Below are positions 11,008-23,291 of a DNA stretch of 64,000 nt, piece by piece. Both the position numbers and the translations under genes were made by a program. The DNA comes from Halicephalobus mephisto. Its lineage: Eukaryota > Nematoda > Chromadorea > Rhabditida > Panagrolaimidae. Location: contig SWDT01000001.1 of NCBI GenBank assembly GCA_009193035.1, positions 1,240,001-1,304,000 of the forward strand, given 5' to 3'. The notes under the pieces were generated by a model. It saw nothing but the letters and a program-made list of their open reading frames with translations, was not told where the DNA came from and did not search any database. Each line of letters starts with the position of its first letter. Within the stretch, counting starts at the first letter, position 1.

Positions 11008-12246
11008 ATTCCACTCGGAAAAAGAAAAGACTCTTCTAACTGCCTTCGTTCCGCCTCTATCGTTTCCTCGGGGTCCCAATTGGTCGGGTTGTTTCATTGC
11101 CTCGGGTCATGCGTGAAATGCTAAACGAACGAGAAACACCAGGTCAGATGATGAAGATCCTATTTACCTCCTGCTCCCCCTCACTGGACCGGGATTAGGG
11201 ATATCTCAGAAGTGGCTAAATTTAGTTAACAAGATGCTAATTACTCTTCTGCTTCTGGACTCCGGCTCAGTTGCCATGGACGGCATCAAAGTTGCTGTGG
11301 GATTTATATTTTAATAACTTTTTTGTTGTATTTCGGACATTTTCTCATTATAATTTGCAAATTTGCAGACCAAAGTTGGAAAATTAAAAAATCTCCGATT
11401 TAGTTAAATCATTTTTGCTGCTAGAATTTAAGAAAATGCTAAAAACCAGGATTAACTGCTTCCAGCAGTTCTGACTAGACAACTGCTTTCAGTTATGAAC
11501 GGCATTTGTTTTTTGCGCGTATGGACGAATCTTTGCCTTTGGCGACGATTAGCTTCTGGCCTAAATCGGATGAGTCGGTTGCAACGTTATTTCCGACCTT
11601 TGGTGCCAGAGGCAAAATTTACAGCTTTCTGGTTAACTGGTTTCAGGAATATTACAATTTTGACCTCACATGTACAAAGTATCGTGTAAAAGTATTTCCG
11701 GGAAGGAAGAACTTTATCATGCCTCTGGAAATTACCTTCTAACTTCCGTCAGTTTCTTGTATTTTTAGTGTAATCGATTAAAAAACAATTTTCGACCTTC
11801 TGAAATGCCCTACTAACGTTGACTCCCAAACTTTCATCTGTCCACCTATGAGGGTGTAGCTAAAAACACAAATGTCATTCCCCGAAGCGTTTCTGCAAAG
11901 CAATAAGAATTTATTTATCGTCTACCTGCTCAAAAATGAATTTTATATTTTTGACGAATTGGGGTTTTTCCAATTGCCGGAGGGGTTTTCTGGATTCCTG
12001 ACTTTTCACTTGGACAATCGAACATAATCGAATAAAGTGGTGTTTATAGACAGTAAACAGGAAACTCGTGTGTTTAATTTTTGAAAACTCAGTCAAGTTT
12101 AAATATCTTTATTGTAAAAGATACCCTTGGTGGCATGTTTAATGTCTCGCCTTTTTTGAAATTTGATATTCTTATTTTAGTGTTTTTTGACTTGAAATTT
12201 TTAATTCCATTAAATCTAAAATTCGAAGAAACCATAGTTTTTAAGG
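11008..12246. other. Intergenic spacer RASGEF1 / orphan GPCR
   Basis: 1.2 kb without a convincing gene. A moderately GC-rich segment (11030-11300) follows the RASGEF1 stop and is probably its 3' UTR. ORFs at 11495-11742 in two frames lack family resemblance. Confidence 0.5.
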
Positions 12247-13642
12247 ATGCGATGTGAAGAAGGACCCGATCGGGAGTCCTTTCTTCAGACCCGATTCCTC
12301 ATCGTTACAGTATGCGGGGGTGTTGTGGCTTTGTTCGGGGTCGTTGCCAACGGTCTTCTGGCGAGGTTGTTCGTAACGAACACTAATTACCGACATTCTC
12401 CTTTCTTTTTTCTCGGTTTTGTAGCTGCTTTCGACACATTGTTAGATTTGACGTATTTGTTATTGTTGGTAAGTTTTGAATTTACATCATTTAGTCTATT
12501 TTTACTTTTTTCTTCCGGTTACTGAATTTATGAATGGTTTTTGACCTTCAGGCTGCTCCTGTCATGGCGGAGTACTACAAGTGGGCTTCCTTGTACTCCT
12601 TCTGGATCGACCATGTCAGAGTCCTGTTCAACTTCGGACAGATCTTCAAGATGGCTTCTGTGTTCTGTCTGATTGTGGCCAGTTTCGAGAGGTACTGGAT
12701 GACCAAACATTGGACTTTCGCGGGTTTCGATTACCGAAAACGCTGGATTCTTCTCAGTCTGGTCGTCTCCCTCGCCGTTTGCATAAAATTATTCACTGTA
12801 ATGGTGAGTTTTTCTGGATTTATTTATTATTTCCTTGTGTAATTTTCCAGGAAATAGTTATTATTACCAGACCGGAATGCAATGTTTATTTTTCACGCTA
12901 TGCCGTAGGACAACTAAACAATCGATCCTGGCTCATTGGCTTCCTCAACATGCTGACAATATTTCTTCCATTCGTGACACTAATCTTCCTGAACGGCGGC
13001 ATCGTCATGATGCTAAGACAACAGAACATCCAACAGCTCCGTTCTCTCATCACCGAACTGACTTTGGGGACGGATATCATGAAGCTTCGTAGACGGAATC
13101 TCAGAACCGCTACGAACACGTTAATCGTCATAATCACTGCTTATTTGATATCCAATTTACTTCATTTATTTATTTCTTTAGTGGAGTACTTACAACCGGG
13201 TTAGAATTATTCTTAAAAATTAACTTATTTAATAATTCTAGGTTTGTTGCAAAATCAATATCCTTACGAGTACCGTATCGCTGCCGACATTGCTTCTTTG
13301 CTCACGGTAACCGGTAACGCTCTCCGTTGTCCCGCCCACATTTACTCCAGTAAAGATATCCGTGAACAACTGATACCTCATTGTGGATGCCGAAAAGCAA
13401 AGGTATTAGCTATAATCAACTCAGCTTCGTCGAATCGATCTCTTATTCAGAAAACCGAAATACCGAATCTCCGACGAAGAAGTGAGAGAATCGACAATCC
13501 TCCTTGGATATCCGTTCTCTTGCTAAATCACGACGAGGACCAGACCCCCACTGAGATCACGAGTTGCATTCGAAAAGACGGGTTGCAGATGGCTTTCGAT
13601 AGAGATAACATTCGACGTCTAAGTAAAATCGGAATTTGTTAA
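12247..13642 (+). CDS. Class A-like orphan GPCR, probably peptide type
   Basis: Seven-TM receptor of 407 residues. Exons 12247-12468, 12552-12803, 12851-13199 and 13242-13642 all close in frame. TM1 is around residues 17-40 (IVTVCGGVVALFGVVANGLL, with the TM1 Asn in VAN-G-L). TM3 ends with FERYWM in place of DRY. TM4 is ILLSLVVSLAVCIKLF, TM5 LNMLTIFLPFVTLIFL, and TM6 TNTLIVIITAYLISNLLHLF. TM7 carries NALRCPAHIY where NPxxY is usual. The C-tail (about 90 residues) is basic then polar, starting HCGCRK. A Cys in the second extracellular loop (RPECNVYF) could pair with a TM3-side Cys. The layout resembles nematode FMRFamide-type receptors, but the ligand cannot be told. AATAAA overlaps the stop region at 13640, and prominin ends only 59 bp away on the other strand. 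Confidence 0.82.
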
Positions 13643-13701
13643 TAAACTTCTTTTACTCGTTTTATTCACTCTGAAAAATATCAAATCTGTATAATTCAAC
13701 A

Positions 13702-16700
13702 TTATCGACGAACTCCGAGATATGGCTGATTAAAATTATCTTGATAACCGTAAGTCATTGCGTAAGGGCTGAAATTTCGTCATTCTCTCATAAATTATTC
13801 CATCAAGACTTACGTATTTTGTTTCGTTCTACTTGTGCCACCATATGTGTTGAAGACATTATCGGTGGCCAGACTACAGAGATTGTCGACAGACGGCTCG
13901 TGAACTGTACTGAAACTATATAACATAATTAACGTCACCAAAATTACCCAAAAAACGACAACTCACTATTTTGGGAATGCATGCATCTGATTATAAAGCT
14001 TCAGAAGAGAGGTACTAATCATAATAATCGGGATCAGGAGCAGAAGACTGATGAGCATGGACATCCAGACACCGTTGAGAGGATAGATCGTATGAGAACA
14101 GAGAGCAGCTCGAGAATTTCGAAGAATTTCCTTGACTGGACCACAACTTGTAACATCAGTTGTCACTGCTGTTTCTACATGATGAATATAATCAGTCAAT
14201 TCATCAGCAAGTGAAGCAACAACTTCTTGAGCAGCTACTTCCATCTGTCCTTTAAAGTCAACCTCCAATAATGCTCTCGCATGTTGAAGAGCCGGTACAG
14301 CTTCATTAGGAGAAAACGTTCCAAAACTGAAATGATCATTCAATTGAACCATATCCTGCATAATTTCATCAAGAGCATGACTGAGTGGTTGAGTTGTATC
14401 ACGTTGAAATTCATCTAGACTATTCAAAGCATTAGTAACTTCTCCAGGCATTTGAGCATTTTTCGTTTGTTCTGTAAATCCTTTCAACCTTGGATCAAGA
14501 TCAATAGCATTAATTTGTTGTTGAAGATGTTGAAGAATTCTTGGATTGATTTTAGTCACATTTACTGATGGAGTTTCTGCAAGAGATTTCACATCAACTT
14601 CAAGTTCAAAGTTTCTGTTCACAGAAGTAATAGCTTCAACCAAGTCCTTAATTTCACCAATAGCTTCAGTAAATTGTTCATGATAAACATCTTTCAATTT
14701 GCCCAACTTGTACTTTGCATCGAGTCCAAACATTTGATAAAAAGTATTATTTCTGTTACACCCTCGGATGATATCCGTGAGTGTTCGATTGTCGTTGAAG
14801 ATATCAAAGTCACTTCGATGACCATTTTTTTCATATAAATCGACCATTCGTTCAGCAAGCTAAAAATTTATATTATTTTTACGTTTTACACCTGAGAATA
14901 ACTAGTTTGAATCGTATTCGTCTACCTATGAGAAAAATTTTGTTTGAATCGTATTGAGTTATTCATGAGAAAACGAAAACCTGACCTAAATCGTGTTTGC
15001 TTGTATTCTATGAAAGGAAAAACTTAGTTTAAATTGCGTTACTTCGTACCCTGAGAAACAAAAACTAGCTTAAATCGACCATTCGACAGTTACTCCCAGC
15101 GAGATTTGCTTCCTCTCCGATTCGCGCTGATTTCGAAATTCTTAAAGAATTAACTTTTCTTACTTAACTAGTATGTTAAGTTAATCCAATTACAAAAAAT
15201 TATTATAAAAATGAAATAAATCTTGCAAAATAAAAAGAAGTAATTGTTGCAGAATTCTTGAAATCGCATTGGTTCATATTCTGCGAAATATATAAACTAA
15301 TTTGATTCATATTATTCTTAATTTTGTTGAAAATATTAAAATTCATTTCTAAAGAACGAAATCTTCGTTATTTTCATTACTTTACTTAATGATAATCAAA
15401 TCAACTTACAGATAGCATATCAGGTCGAGATAATGGATCTTCTAAAGGATGACACACAATATTCGTGATGTTGGAACCGACAATCATCAAAAAGGCAGTG
15501 ACTACAGCTAATTCTGTTATCAATAATAGACTCAACCAGATTCCACATTGATAAAAACGACTTCCAGTGGATCGGACACAGCAATCATCGTTGTAATAAG
15601 TGGGTCTTCTGCCACAACATCCATAGAAAAGACCAAATAAAAAGGTCAAAGCAATGAAAGCAAAGATACCCGCAATAACGAGAGAAGCATACCAACTGTA
15701 CTTGGCATATTTCTGATAGGTACTTTGTTCTTCTCGTAATCTACTCATCGGTTCATAGAGAACATCGAAATTTACTTGTCGGATTTGAGTTGAAATCTCT
15801 GCAGCTGCATTGAACAACTTATCTCCGAGTTGTTTAATAGCATCTAAAGATCCAACAGCTTTTCCATCGACACTTTTTTTAATTTTGTCTTCCAAATGAT
15901 GAAAAGTTTGTTCAGCAGTTTCAAAAATTTTAATTACATCCATGTTCATAATTGTGTTTAATGCTTCATCATTTTCCTCAGAGATTAGTTCCTAAAATAC
16001 CGTTATTTTTTAGAATTAAAAAAAGTGATGACTTACAAAATCCAAGTCCAAAGGTACAGCCTCAATGGAATTAAAAAGCTCAAGAGATTTCATGCAAAAA
16101 GTCCTCTTGGGGTCAATATTGTCTTCAATACAGTGTTCCAAATCCGGAACTACAGACAACTTCAGTTTGTTCAATTCCGACGGATATTTGGCCAACATTT
16201 CCTTAGTTTTTGCAATTTCTTGTTTGATCTTTTCCAAACTTCCATAAGCCAATTTTGCTTCTAAATGTTATTTTAATATAAATCTTTAATCAATATTACT
16301 TACTTGAATATTTTTGCAAAATGTTATCTATAATGGACGCGCCGGAAGCTGATTTGATTTTCGAAACAACCGCATGTCCGGCGTCCTTGATCTGCAGGGA
16401 GAGTGAGTCGTTTAATTGCTGGACATCTTCAATCAGCAATTTACGAATTCTCTGAAAAAATACAAAATTAACGAAAAAAAACAAAAAAAACTCACTAAAT
16501 CGGTGTCGCGTTTGTACACGTTCAAATCATCGATACAGTTGTTGATTCTTGTTGGAAGTTGTTCGATTCCAATTTCATTGTATTGAGTACTGATGAACAA
16601 AGCCACAGCAAAGAAACTAAATAAAATAATTTTCATCAATTTTCGATATAATGAAAAAACTTACACATTCAAAACAATCAAGATGGAAATCAGAAAATTG

Positions 16701-17327
16701 AACAAGGTTCTTTTACATCCGTCATATTCCTTGTCTGTTGTTCTCGGTTTCCTTCCTCTTCGACAGCATCTGGCGCAACATCTGTACAGGATATATCCAA
16801 TCGTAAACAGAACACTGGTGATAATACAAGAAAGACCAAGGACGATCCACCATTGTTCGTGTTGCAGCCACTAAAACGTGATTCATCAGTAATTGGCGAA
16901 GATTATTCATTTCTGACTAATCTTGAAAAACGCCCTAAGGCGAAATTCGAAAAACTCCAACCATAATGAAATGCAAAAAACTCACCAACGGGTATTTGTG
17001 TACAAAAGAGTCCTTCCAGGATTGTTGGTCACCGCTGAGTGCTCGTTGGCTAAGGAGATCTGAAGTAGGTTCATTAATCGAAGAATAAAAGCAAAACTGA
17101 CCTTGATGAGGAAAAGGTTTAGAAAGAAGACGAATAAAGTAGTTAATCCACCCATAATAAACATGCATCGCTTCGTCATTGACGGAGTTCTGCAAAAATA
17201 CACCGCATTTGTAACTCTCGGTAGGCACAAACGGTTCAAATTTGACTGCAAATACAGTAACGGAGTAGAGTAATAAGAATATTACCGGCCTCGATATCAT
17301 TGTTTTCGTTTTTGGCCGGGAAATCAA
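13702..17327 (-). CDS. PROM: Prominin family pentaspan membrane glycoprotein
   Basis: Prominins sit in plasma-membrane protrusions and cilia and bind cholesterol. Ten exons: 17327-17102, 17059-16986, 16870-16665, 16616-16496, 16451-16304, 16260-16037, 15991-15410, 14859-13967, 13909-13814 and 13768-13702. They total 878 residues, near the usual 800-870. A signal peptide is visible (VIFLLLYSVTVFA; a second Met nine codons in is an alternative start). TM1 is at about 107-130, followed by the Cys-rich LYRCCARCCRRG loop as in human prominin. TM2 is at about 153-176, TM3 431-453, TM4 481-503 and TM5 790-815. Two large coiled, acidic extracellular loops lie between TM2/TM3 and TM4/TM5. The last two exons encode a polar tail ending PYLGVRR. 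An in-frame 0.55-kb intron (14860-15409) carries degenerate repeats. Orthology within prominins is not resolved. Confidence 0.92.
14885..15080 (-). repeat. Degenerate repeat in prominin intron
   Basis: About four diverged copies of a 45-55 bp unit with GAGAAAAAC-TAGTTTGAATCG-like cores, for example CTAGTTTGAATCGTATTCG, TTTGTTTGAATCGTATTGAG and CTTAGTTTAAATTGCGTT. It lies inside the intron 14860-15409 and is not coding. Confidence 0.5.
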
Positions 17328-18196
17328 GTAATCATGGATTGAAAGGTGTCAGTTTCCTCTTGACATGGAAGTCCTAAAAAAATTCAAACATAAACACGGA
17401 TTAAACAAAATAAAAATAAACAATTGGAAGATAATCAACATGTTTAGTGAAATCCAAAGTGAAAAAAAATTTTTATAAAAAAATTAGGACAGTTTTGTCG
17501 GTTTTCGAAAAATCCCAGCGAAATGAAAAAAATAAAAGAAACAGCCGATGATCCACTTTTGGACTTTAGAGTTTTCGCTGGTTTTTCCACAGAATAAAGG
17601 AGCAATGACTGACCAAAATGAAAAGCAGCTGGATGAGAACTCACGAAATCAATGGGATCTTGCGCATGGAAAGACCAGTTACGTGAAAGATGAATTCGTT
17701 ATGGACAAAAAACAAAAGAAAAAAGTCCTCAAAAAATGACAAATTTGTCAAAGAAACGCCAGTTGACTGGTGCCTGTGAAAAACGGACACGAATACCATT
17801 CTGAAAATGGCCTTGATCGCGATTGAAATTGAGAAACGCCAGGTTTTCGAGATAGTGACTGGGCATTTCTCGCTCTGACGAACAGATCTCCTTTCAGACA
17901 GATTTAATATTTTAAATTCAGTTCGGAAATCTGTCAAATAACAGATTTCATTAATGTTGTTTTAAGCGCGAAAAAAAATAAATTAATTTAAAGAAAAACG
18001 ATTTTTAACGATTGAAAAATAAAACTGATTCAGAGTCCTTCAATTCGCTCTCGTTCCCGCGAAATAAGAATCCGTCTTCCTTACAAAACAAACACGGTCA
18101 AGGTTTTAATTTTGGCAACTGTATTAACAAGGGAAAGTACTTTGTTCGAAGTGACCCTTTGAAACAAGTTCTAACTGGTTTCCAGATATATGTTCA
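17328..18196. other. Spacer upstream of prominin
   Basis: Should hold the prominin promoter and 5' UTR. A TTTTTTTAG acceptor about 50 bp upstream of the prominin ATG suggests a 5' UTR intron or trans-splice site. The short ORFs on both strands look spurious. Confidence 0.45.
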
Positions 18197-18570
18197 GAAT
18201 TCGTATTTAATTTTCGCTAAACATTTTTATAAAACAAAAAAAAATAAAATAAAAGTGTAAAATTCGTATTTAATTTTCGCTAAACATTCTTATAAAACAA
18301 AAAAATAAAATAAATGTGTAAAATTCATATTTAATTTTTACTAAACACTTTTCTAAAACGAAAAAAATAAAATAAATGTGTAAAATTCATATTTAATTTT
18401 CGCTAAACATTCTTATAAAACAAAAAAATAAAATAAAAGTGTAAAATTCATATTTAATTTTTTCTAAACACTTTTATAAAACGAAAAAAAATAAAATAAA
18501 TGTGTAAAATTCGTATTTAATTTTTGCTAAATACTTTTCTAAAACGAAAAAAATGTGTAAAATTTCATAT
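18197..18570. repeat. Tandem repeat, about six copies of a ~61-bp unit
   Basis: Direct array. Each unit reads approximately ATTCRTATTTAATTTTYRCT, then AAACAYTYTTATAAAACRAA, an A-rich run and AAATAAATGTGTAAA. Copies differ mainly at C/T and A/G positions and in A-run length; the last copy is truncated before AAATTTCATATATCG. Noncoding minisatellite. Confidence 0.85.
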
Positions 18571-19009
18571 ATCGAAAGTTTGGGAAACGCAAAGGAAGTT
18601 CTTTGTTCATCGAAATCTGGCGACTCCATTTTAGAGATGTTCGTTTTTCTACTTTAAATTAACCAATTTTAATACTGTTTTTTCTGCAACTAGGTGTATT
18701 TTTTGTACTGATTACAACTATCTAATTGGTTTTTCGAAAAAGCGATTAGAAATGAAAAAACGCAATCCTAAATTTAGAGATTTTCCAAATTATTTTGCTC
18801 CAGAAAATCGTTTAGCAAAAATAAAATACAGATTCTGAATCAATATTTTAAGAGCTGCAAAAGGATATATAATTCATTCTAAAAGGTCATTTCGGGGAAA
18901 ATTTTTGCAAGACCTTTGAACATGACGATATCTTAAAAAATATAATTTCACTACACGTCGAAATCAAAGTTACTCATCAACGACGGTACCATTTCAAAAA
19001 GATTAGGAA

Positions 19010-19345
19010 TTATTTGTCTAAAAAGGCAGGTCGATGCGCAACAATGCATAAATTCGGAAAATCGGGGTACGAGTTCCGTCGACTCGTACAACAAAGACTA
19101 TGATTATGAACAACGTGAGCAATGACCGACGAGCGCTTACCGAAAAGATTGACTTGGTTTATCTCGTCGCCCACGAGCCAGCTTAGGTCCGAAAAGGGTA
19201 AACGCTCCTCTGCAGCCTCTAGCCCAACAACATCGGCTTACTTGTTCAGGTAGTCTCCTCGGGCGTCTTTGAATTTCGCGATGACCAAAGAAGGCTGACC
19301 AGTGACCACTTTGTCTCGGATAACATTGATGGATTTAGTGAGACA
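19010..19345 (-). pseudogene. Unidentified coding-like stretch broken by one stop
   Basis: One minus-strand frame stays protein-like across the region. Upstream part: LTKSINVIRDKVVTGQPSLV followed by IAKFKDARGDYLNK. Then an in-frame TAA at 19240-19238, and then ADVVGLEAAEERLPFSDLSW and LVGDEINQVNLFGKRSSVIA. GC content and codon use are gene-like compared with the surrounding AT-rich DNA. AACAA|GTAAGC at the stop and TTCG|GTAAGC further on look like donors, so these could instead be separate exons of a live gene. I do not recognise the family. Either a decayed gene fragment or exons whose partners I could not place. Confidence 0.4.
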
Positions 19346-19427
19346 AACTATATTTGTTTTTGAAAAAATAGGACAAAGTAGTTTGAAAAGCCAAATCTTC
19401 CGACGGAGCAAAAAAACCGCAAACTAA

Positions 19428-19814
19428 TCAAATCCGGGAAGACATGCCATTAGAAAAAACACTTTTGGAAATTTGTTCCGGGGAGCATTCAAAAAACATA
19501 AAACGATCCTTTTCATCCTGGAAAAAAATGAAATCGTACTTCCATTTTCGGATCTCGTCAGCGATGTCCGAATATGGGTCGATCCAGTGGCGGAAGACTG
19601 ATTCAACATGCTGTTTCGATTCCCTCCTTGCAAAAACGCTCCTTTCGGTCGACAGAAGACGACAAACCGGGTTCTTGTCTGTGGAATTTTCAGAGGAAAT
19701 CTTGGGTTCCTCGATCCGATTAAAGACAGCCCGATAATCCGCTTCACTGCTTCCGTCTATTGCGGTCTTCTTTCGTCTTGTAACAGGTCCACAATATTCA
19801 AATTTTCTATTCAT
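19428..19814 (-). CDS. Hypothetical protein, single exon, 128 residues
   Basis: ATG-to-stop ORF of 128 residues with balanced, charged composition and no TM helix or signal peptide. It includes HWIDPYSDIADEIRKWKYDF and FFQDEKDRFMFFECSPEQ. It lies 80 bp upstream, on the same strand, of the broken coding stretch 19010-19345, and the two could be parts of one gene. No family recognised; composition is the only support. Confidence 0.35.
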   Translation of the reverse strand: MNRKFEYCGPVTRRKKTAIDGSSEADYRAVFNRIEEPKISSENSTDKNPVCRLLSTERSVFARRESKQHVESVFRHWIDPYSDIADEIRKWKYDFIFFQDEKDRFMFFECSPEQISKSVFSNGMSSRI

Positions 19815-20234
19815 TTGCTAATCTTTTTTATATCAAGAACAGACTCGTGTCCTTTTTGAATATTATCGAAAATAAAATAATCCGGCCATGTAGCAAATCT
19901 GACGTTCGCAAAATTGACAGAAGATTATTCATTTTATTTTATAATTTTCGTTTTTGAAAAAATTAAAATCTCATTGGAAAGTTGAAAAATTACTGGTCAT
20001 CACTTTCAGACAAGTAGTGATGACGAAATAAGATTTTTGATGCATAATTTTATTTCGTTTATTTTAAATTTATTTGGTCAAATAAAAGATGGAAACGCAG
20101 GCGGCCCGTTTCCTGCCAAACTACTTTGCATTTTAATCAGTTCAAACAAAAATGACGTTTATGGATCAGAAGATGTAATAAATTTTAGAGTCGATATCTT
20201 CCAAATGTACAGAAAATAATAGATTGGATTTGGA

Positions 20235-20627
20235 CTAGAAGATGAACTTACTACAAGGACATCGTTGGTGGTGACAGACGAAGGTTCTGCAGCAGAAACA
20301 AACGGGAGGTCGACCGTTTTGATTCTTGTTCAATCTGCTGAATCTCAGAAACGCCGGAAGGAAGGTGAATTTGGATTCTGTGTTCTCTTGGTTCCTGTTC
20401 GGATGGATGTTAAGTTGGTCGATTTTATCTGTCAATTGGCCGGTGACCATGTCGGATTCGTCTACTGGAGGCAACACTTCTTCAGTTTCTAAAAGGACAA
20501 CGGGATTACTGTAGGTCTTCGTAGTAGACATACCGATGGAGTTGGAAAGTCCATGCGAAAGGGAGACACTTGCAATCAAGAGAATCAGCAACATGCCAGA
20601 AATCCGGCAGCTCCAGAAGTCAATCAT
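20235..20627 (-). CDS. Small secreted Cys-rich peptide precursor
   Basis: ORF of 130 residues, complete from ATG to stop. A hydrophobic signal segment (MLLILLIASVSLSHG, residues 12-26) is followed by a polar, acidic, Asn/Gln-rich spacer with no Cys. The C-terminus is a compact Cys cluster, PVCFCCRTFVCHHQRCPC, with spacing C-x-CC-x4-C-x4-C-x-C, then SKFIF. Basic residues before it (FLRFSRLNKNQNGR) could serve as processing sites. Precursor architecture is typical of a secreted peptide (hormone, defence or toxin-like), but the Cys spacing matches no family I know. A donor-like CCTTGTA|GTAAGT lies just after the last Cys, so a spliced variant with another tail is possible. A CRE-like TGACGTAAC (complement, near 20733) sits about 105 bp upstream of the ATG. 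Confidence 0.6.
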   Translation of the reverse strand: MIDFWSCRISGMLLILLIASVSLSHGLSNSIGMSTTKTYSNPVVLLETEEVLPPVDESDMVTGQLTDKIDQLNIHPNRNQENTESKFTFLPAFLRFSRLNKNQNGRPPVCFCCRTFVCHHQRCPCSKFIF

Positions 20628-22074
20628 CAGACTGTCTCTTAGTCTCCGAAACTAGAAGAAAAAGAAAGTCACTCCCTGCTGCCTAAGGCTGAAGCCCACG
20701 TCTGTCCGTGTCCCGTTTATTCCTGCCCTCGTTACGTCACTGAATTTGCCGACTTTATCATTCGTTGAATGTAACTAAGGTAAACGAAAACCTCACAAGC
20801 TTTTGATGGTCCTAAAGGGCTAATTACCCTTTACAAAAGTCCAAATTACCGATGTCGATATCCAAATCGCCCTAGTACACCGAGCCAAAGATGGTGTCAG
20901 AGGTATGTAATTTATGATTTCGCGTAAATAACATTTATTTATCTACTGTAACCTCGTATTTGAGTACTGTATTGCAATTTTAATTTGCTGAAATTTCCGA
21001 ATTTAAATAAAGGTGTCTGGGGAAATTGACACAAAAGAACGATTCAATGTCCAAAGTGAGTCAAAAGTGTCAAGTGATGTAAAAAATGCTATTTTCACGT
21101 TCCACCATGTAAACTGGGAAAATTAACTTGGAAATGCCAAGAATTTTATTTTAGATTTTCAAATAACAAGATGCATCATAATTTTTAAATTTCAAAGAAA
21201 TTCAATAAAATGTAAATTTAAAATTTACGAATTCAAAAATGTGATCTACAGTATCAAATTGGATTTTAAATATTGGAAATTTGTTCTTTCAGGAATTGAA
21301 GACAAGATATGTCATGATCAACAGAGGATATGCATAAAAGAGGAAAAAGCGGCTTTCCCGAGAGTGCGGCTTGTAGTTGTCCACTCTCGGCGTTTTCCGG
21401 AGCGGCCAAATTCTGCTCCACTCAACAATAGCTTATCGACAACCGAATCTCGCATCGATAATGACTCACTCAGCGACCAAATCAAGTTTCTCCAGAATTT
21501 TCTTGTTATTTTTTATAAAATAAAAGTTACAACTTATTACTGGTGACTTATTTTTCATTTATTTTTCCAGTCTTTTCCGTGCTTTGTCGTTTCCATAGTT
21601 TTCGAGGTTGCTGAAAAGAACCAACATGTCCTCAGTCGTCGTTGACCGGATTTTCCGTAATATTTGTTTTTAATAACAGGTCTATAATTAATAATTAGGT
21701 AAAATCGTTACATAAAGGTGACTGTGTGTCAACGCGCAAAATCCAATTTTCAATTTAGATTGTTTGTCGGGAAGAAATGCATCTTCTTTCGTCCAGGTTC
21801 TTCTATTCACTTGAAGACGTTGGACAAAACCGTTCTTTGCATTGAGTGCTCTGATGAAAGATGCGCGGCGCTGCGTAAACTTGACGTTTATAAATTGCAA
21901 TATTTTACCACCACGAGGCTTGGTTCGATCGGATTTTCCAATTATATCGCCAAATTTTGCCATTCAAACGAAAATTATTTGTTTATTTCTTCGCGTTTTT
22001 CTCTCTAGCGAGTTTGTTTGTTTTTTTGGATTTTACAGCTACAATCGAGATTTAATTAATTCGAAAATTTTCAG
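20628..22074. other. Spacer between peptide gene and four-TM gene
   Basis: 1.45 kb AT-rich. It contains a CRE-like TGACGTAAC (minus strand, near 20733). Two protein-like but unsupported ORFs occur: 21241-21546 (+, 101 aa) and 21688-21963 (-, 91 aa, basic). Neither has recognisable motifs. Confidence 0.4.
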
Positions 22075-22085
22075 ATAATTCGGAA

Positions 22086-23004
22086 ATGAGGAGGGACAGC
22101 ACGACCTTGCAATCAAGTGCGAAGATCGGGGCCTTCTGGCTGAACGTTCTCGCCATAGCTTTGAAAATCACTACTTCGGTGATTCTGGTGATATGTAGAA
22201 TCAACAGAGATTGGTTCGATAATGATTCTGTAGTTAATGGAACAATTTTCAAGGTGAGTCATTCCATTTTTTTCATTTAATTTTATAATTTGCGAAAAAT
22301 ACAGCGAGATTTATTCGACAATGACTGTGCCACCTACATGAACGGAAGCACAACCTGTGCCGCCTCGACTTTGTTGTTTGATTCCCAGGGGATCAATTTT
22401 TGGAGTAATTACAATGTCAATATAGACAATGTTCAACCAGTTAGTAATTGTAAGTTTTATAACTTTTTAATCATATAATTATCGATTTTAGCCATCCTCT
22501 TTGCTGGTCAGCTGTTCAATTTTCTGTTGCTTCTTGTTTTTGTTGACTTGGTGACAACGGTCATCAATTGTTACTGTACAAAGAAATGTCTGCCTGTATC
22601 TGTAATATCCGATGGAAAGAGGTCCTGGAACCTCGGCGCCAAGTTCGCTCTCGGTTTCATTATTATCGGACTCGCAATTTGTAAGTTTGCATCTACTTGT
22701 GTTGATTCATCATTTTTGTTTTCAGTTATTCTCTTCGGAGTTATTGTCCATATGACCTTCACTGCCAGATACGGTGCTTTCTTTAAAAATGTGGACGAAG
22801 TGAGTGTTTTCGAATCAGTTGTTTATAAAGTTTTTATTTCAGGCTGAACTTGGAAGCGCTTTTCATTTGTTCTGTTTATCTGCATTGACCTACTTTGCCG
22901 GAGAAGTATGTTTCACACTGACATTCTTATTTTACATCAAGGATAACGGTGGAATCACCAAAGTCGTGGGTGAAGATCAGCCTTTGAATCACCTGAGTCG
23001 ATGA
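22086..23004 (+). CDS. Four-TM membrane protein, claudin/Clc-like topology
   Basis: Five exons (22086-22253, 22305-22449, 22492-22680, 22726-22799, 22843-23004) give 245 residues with four TM helices: about 15-36 (FWLNVLAIALKITTSVILVI), 108-131 (FAGQLFNFLLLLVFVDLVTT), 153-178 (AKFALGFIIIGLAIFILFGV) and 199-224. The first extracellular loop is large (about 70 residues) with two Cys (NDCATYMNGSTTCA) and N-glycosylation sequons. A CYCTKKC motif follows TM2. This topology fits claudin-like or nematode Clc-like proteins, but the W-GLW-C-C signature of claudins is absent. TTTTCAG 11 bases before the ATG suggests a trans-splice site. Function unknown. Confidence 0.75.
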
Positions 23005-23291
23005 ACTTGATTTTCGGAGATCAACTCTTAATTACCACATTCTAATTATTGCCCCGAAGGCTGCCCAGTGATTCGCCTTACTTTTGAACATTTCGTTGCG
23101 TTATTAAAAGTCTGACAATGCTTACGATCTCTAGTAATTCATAATAAAAGCCGTTTATTGGGATTAGTAGGACATTATCACAAAGAAACAATTCCCCGTC
23201 TATCATCAATTTCTTTCAGCAAATGGCGGATATTCGACCGCTGGATGAGATTTCTACTTTTTGGGATTATATCAGTGTTTCTATATTGGTA

